From Candidatus Thalassarchaeaceae archaeon (GTDB lineage: Archaea; Thermoplasmatota; Poseidoniia; Poseidoniales; Thalassarchaeaceae), in the NCBI GenBank assembly GCA_029250425.1, contig JAQXFF010000036.1, forward strand, positions 1 to 6,841: a DNA stretch of 6,841 nt, given 5' to 3'. Of this stretch, positions 6,654-6,841 are shown in pieces (position 1 is the stretch's first letter; each line of letters starts with the position of its first letter). A model generated the notes under the pieces. It ran no database searches, was not told the origin of the DNA, and saw only the letters and a list, made by a program, of their open reading frames with translations. The translations under genes were made by a program, and so were the position numbers.

Positions 6654-6841
6654 ATGGTTAAGTTCAATGAAAAGTTGTCAAAGATGAATAAGACGATCTT
6701 CCTGAAAGAATTGGGGATGATATTTATTTCTGGATTTGTGTTATTTGTTCTCATTGCTGGGCTTGGGTCTGCAAATATCGCTTTATTCTTCCTGCCGGTA
6801 TTCTTTTCCGTTGGCCTCTACCAACGATGGAATGCACATAC
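6654..6841 (+). CDS. Small membrane protein of unknown family, 3' partial
   Basis: An ATG at 6654 opens a frame that runs off the right edge (62 full codons). The first 19 residues are polar and basic (MVKFNEKLSKMNKTIFLKE). Two hydrophobic stretches follow: about 20-38 (LGMIFISGFVLFVLIAGLG) and about 41-56 (NIALFFLPVFFSVGLY), separated by a very short turn, giving a probable two-helix hairpin; more helices may lie beyond the window. It starts 28 nt after the preceding stop on the same strand, consistent with co-transcription. An internal ATG at 6684 is an alternative start. No recognisable family motif is present, so no function is assigned. The frame is supported by its coherent hydrophobic pattern and by stops soon after the other nearby ATGs (6626 and 6643). 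Confidence 0.65.
   Translation, partial: MVKFNEKLSKMNKTIFLKELGMIFISGFVLFVLIAGLGSANIALFFLPVFFSVGLYQRWNAH

Overview
The window looks like a chromosomal segment from a marine planktonic archaeon, most likely Marine Group II / Ca. Poseidoniales. This is inferred from style, not from a marker gene. The signs are large secreted proteins anchored by one C-terminal membrane helix with a short basic or acidic cytoplasmic tail, acidic Ca-binding DxDxDG loops, PKD domains, 'GCTD...DDGSC' repeats, very dense N-X-S/T sequons, moderate GC, and no clear Shine-Dalgarno sequence before any visible start. A marine bacterium cannot be fully excluded. No rRNA, tRNA, CRISPR, insertion sequence or integrase is visible.

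Layout: five genes lie on the + strand, all closely packed. (1) A 5'-truncated surface protein (2-2320) has a lamin-tail domain, two HKD phospholipase D-type catalytic motifs, four Ca-binding-type loops, a membrane helix and a cytoplasmic tail. (2) An isopenicillin-N-synthase-like Fe(II)/2-oxoglutarate oxygenase (best start 2362, end 3318). (3) A pyrimidine-nucleoside/thymidine phosphorylase (3308-4582), which overlaps the oxygenase by 11 nt. (4) After a 42-nt gap holding a perfect 9-bp hairpin, a secreted, membrane-anchored protein (4625-6625) with 38-residue GCTD/Ca-loop repeats and two PKD domains. (5) A 3'-truncated small membrane protein (from 6654).

Working together: the strongest link is between genes 2 and 3, whose overlap implies co-translation. 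The phosphorylase releases a free pyrimidine base. Known fungal relatives of the oxygenase's broad family include thymine-7-hydroxylase, so a thymidine-to-thymine-to-oxidised-thymine route is a reasonable hypothesis. The upstream surface HKD protein could be a nuclease feeding it with nucleosides from external DNA, but an HKD enzyme may equally act on phospholipid. Gene 4 looks like a Ca-stabilised, glycosylated adhesion or binding protein and need not belong to the same pathway.
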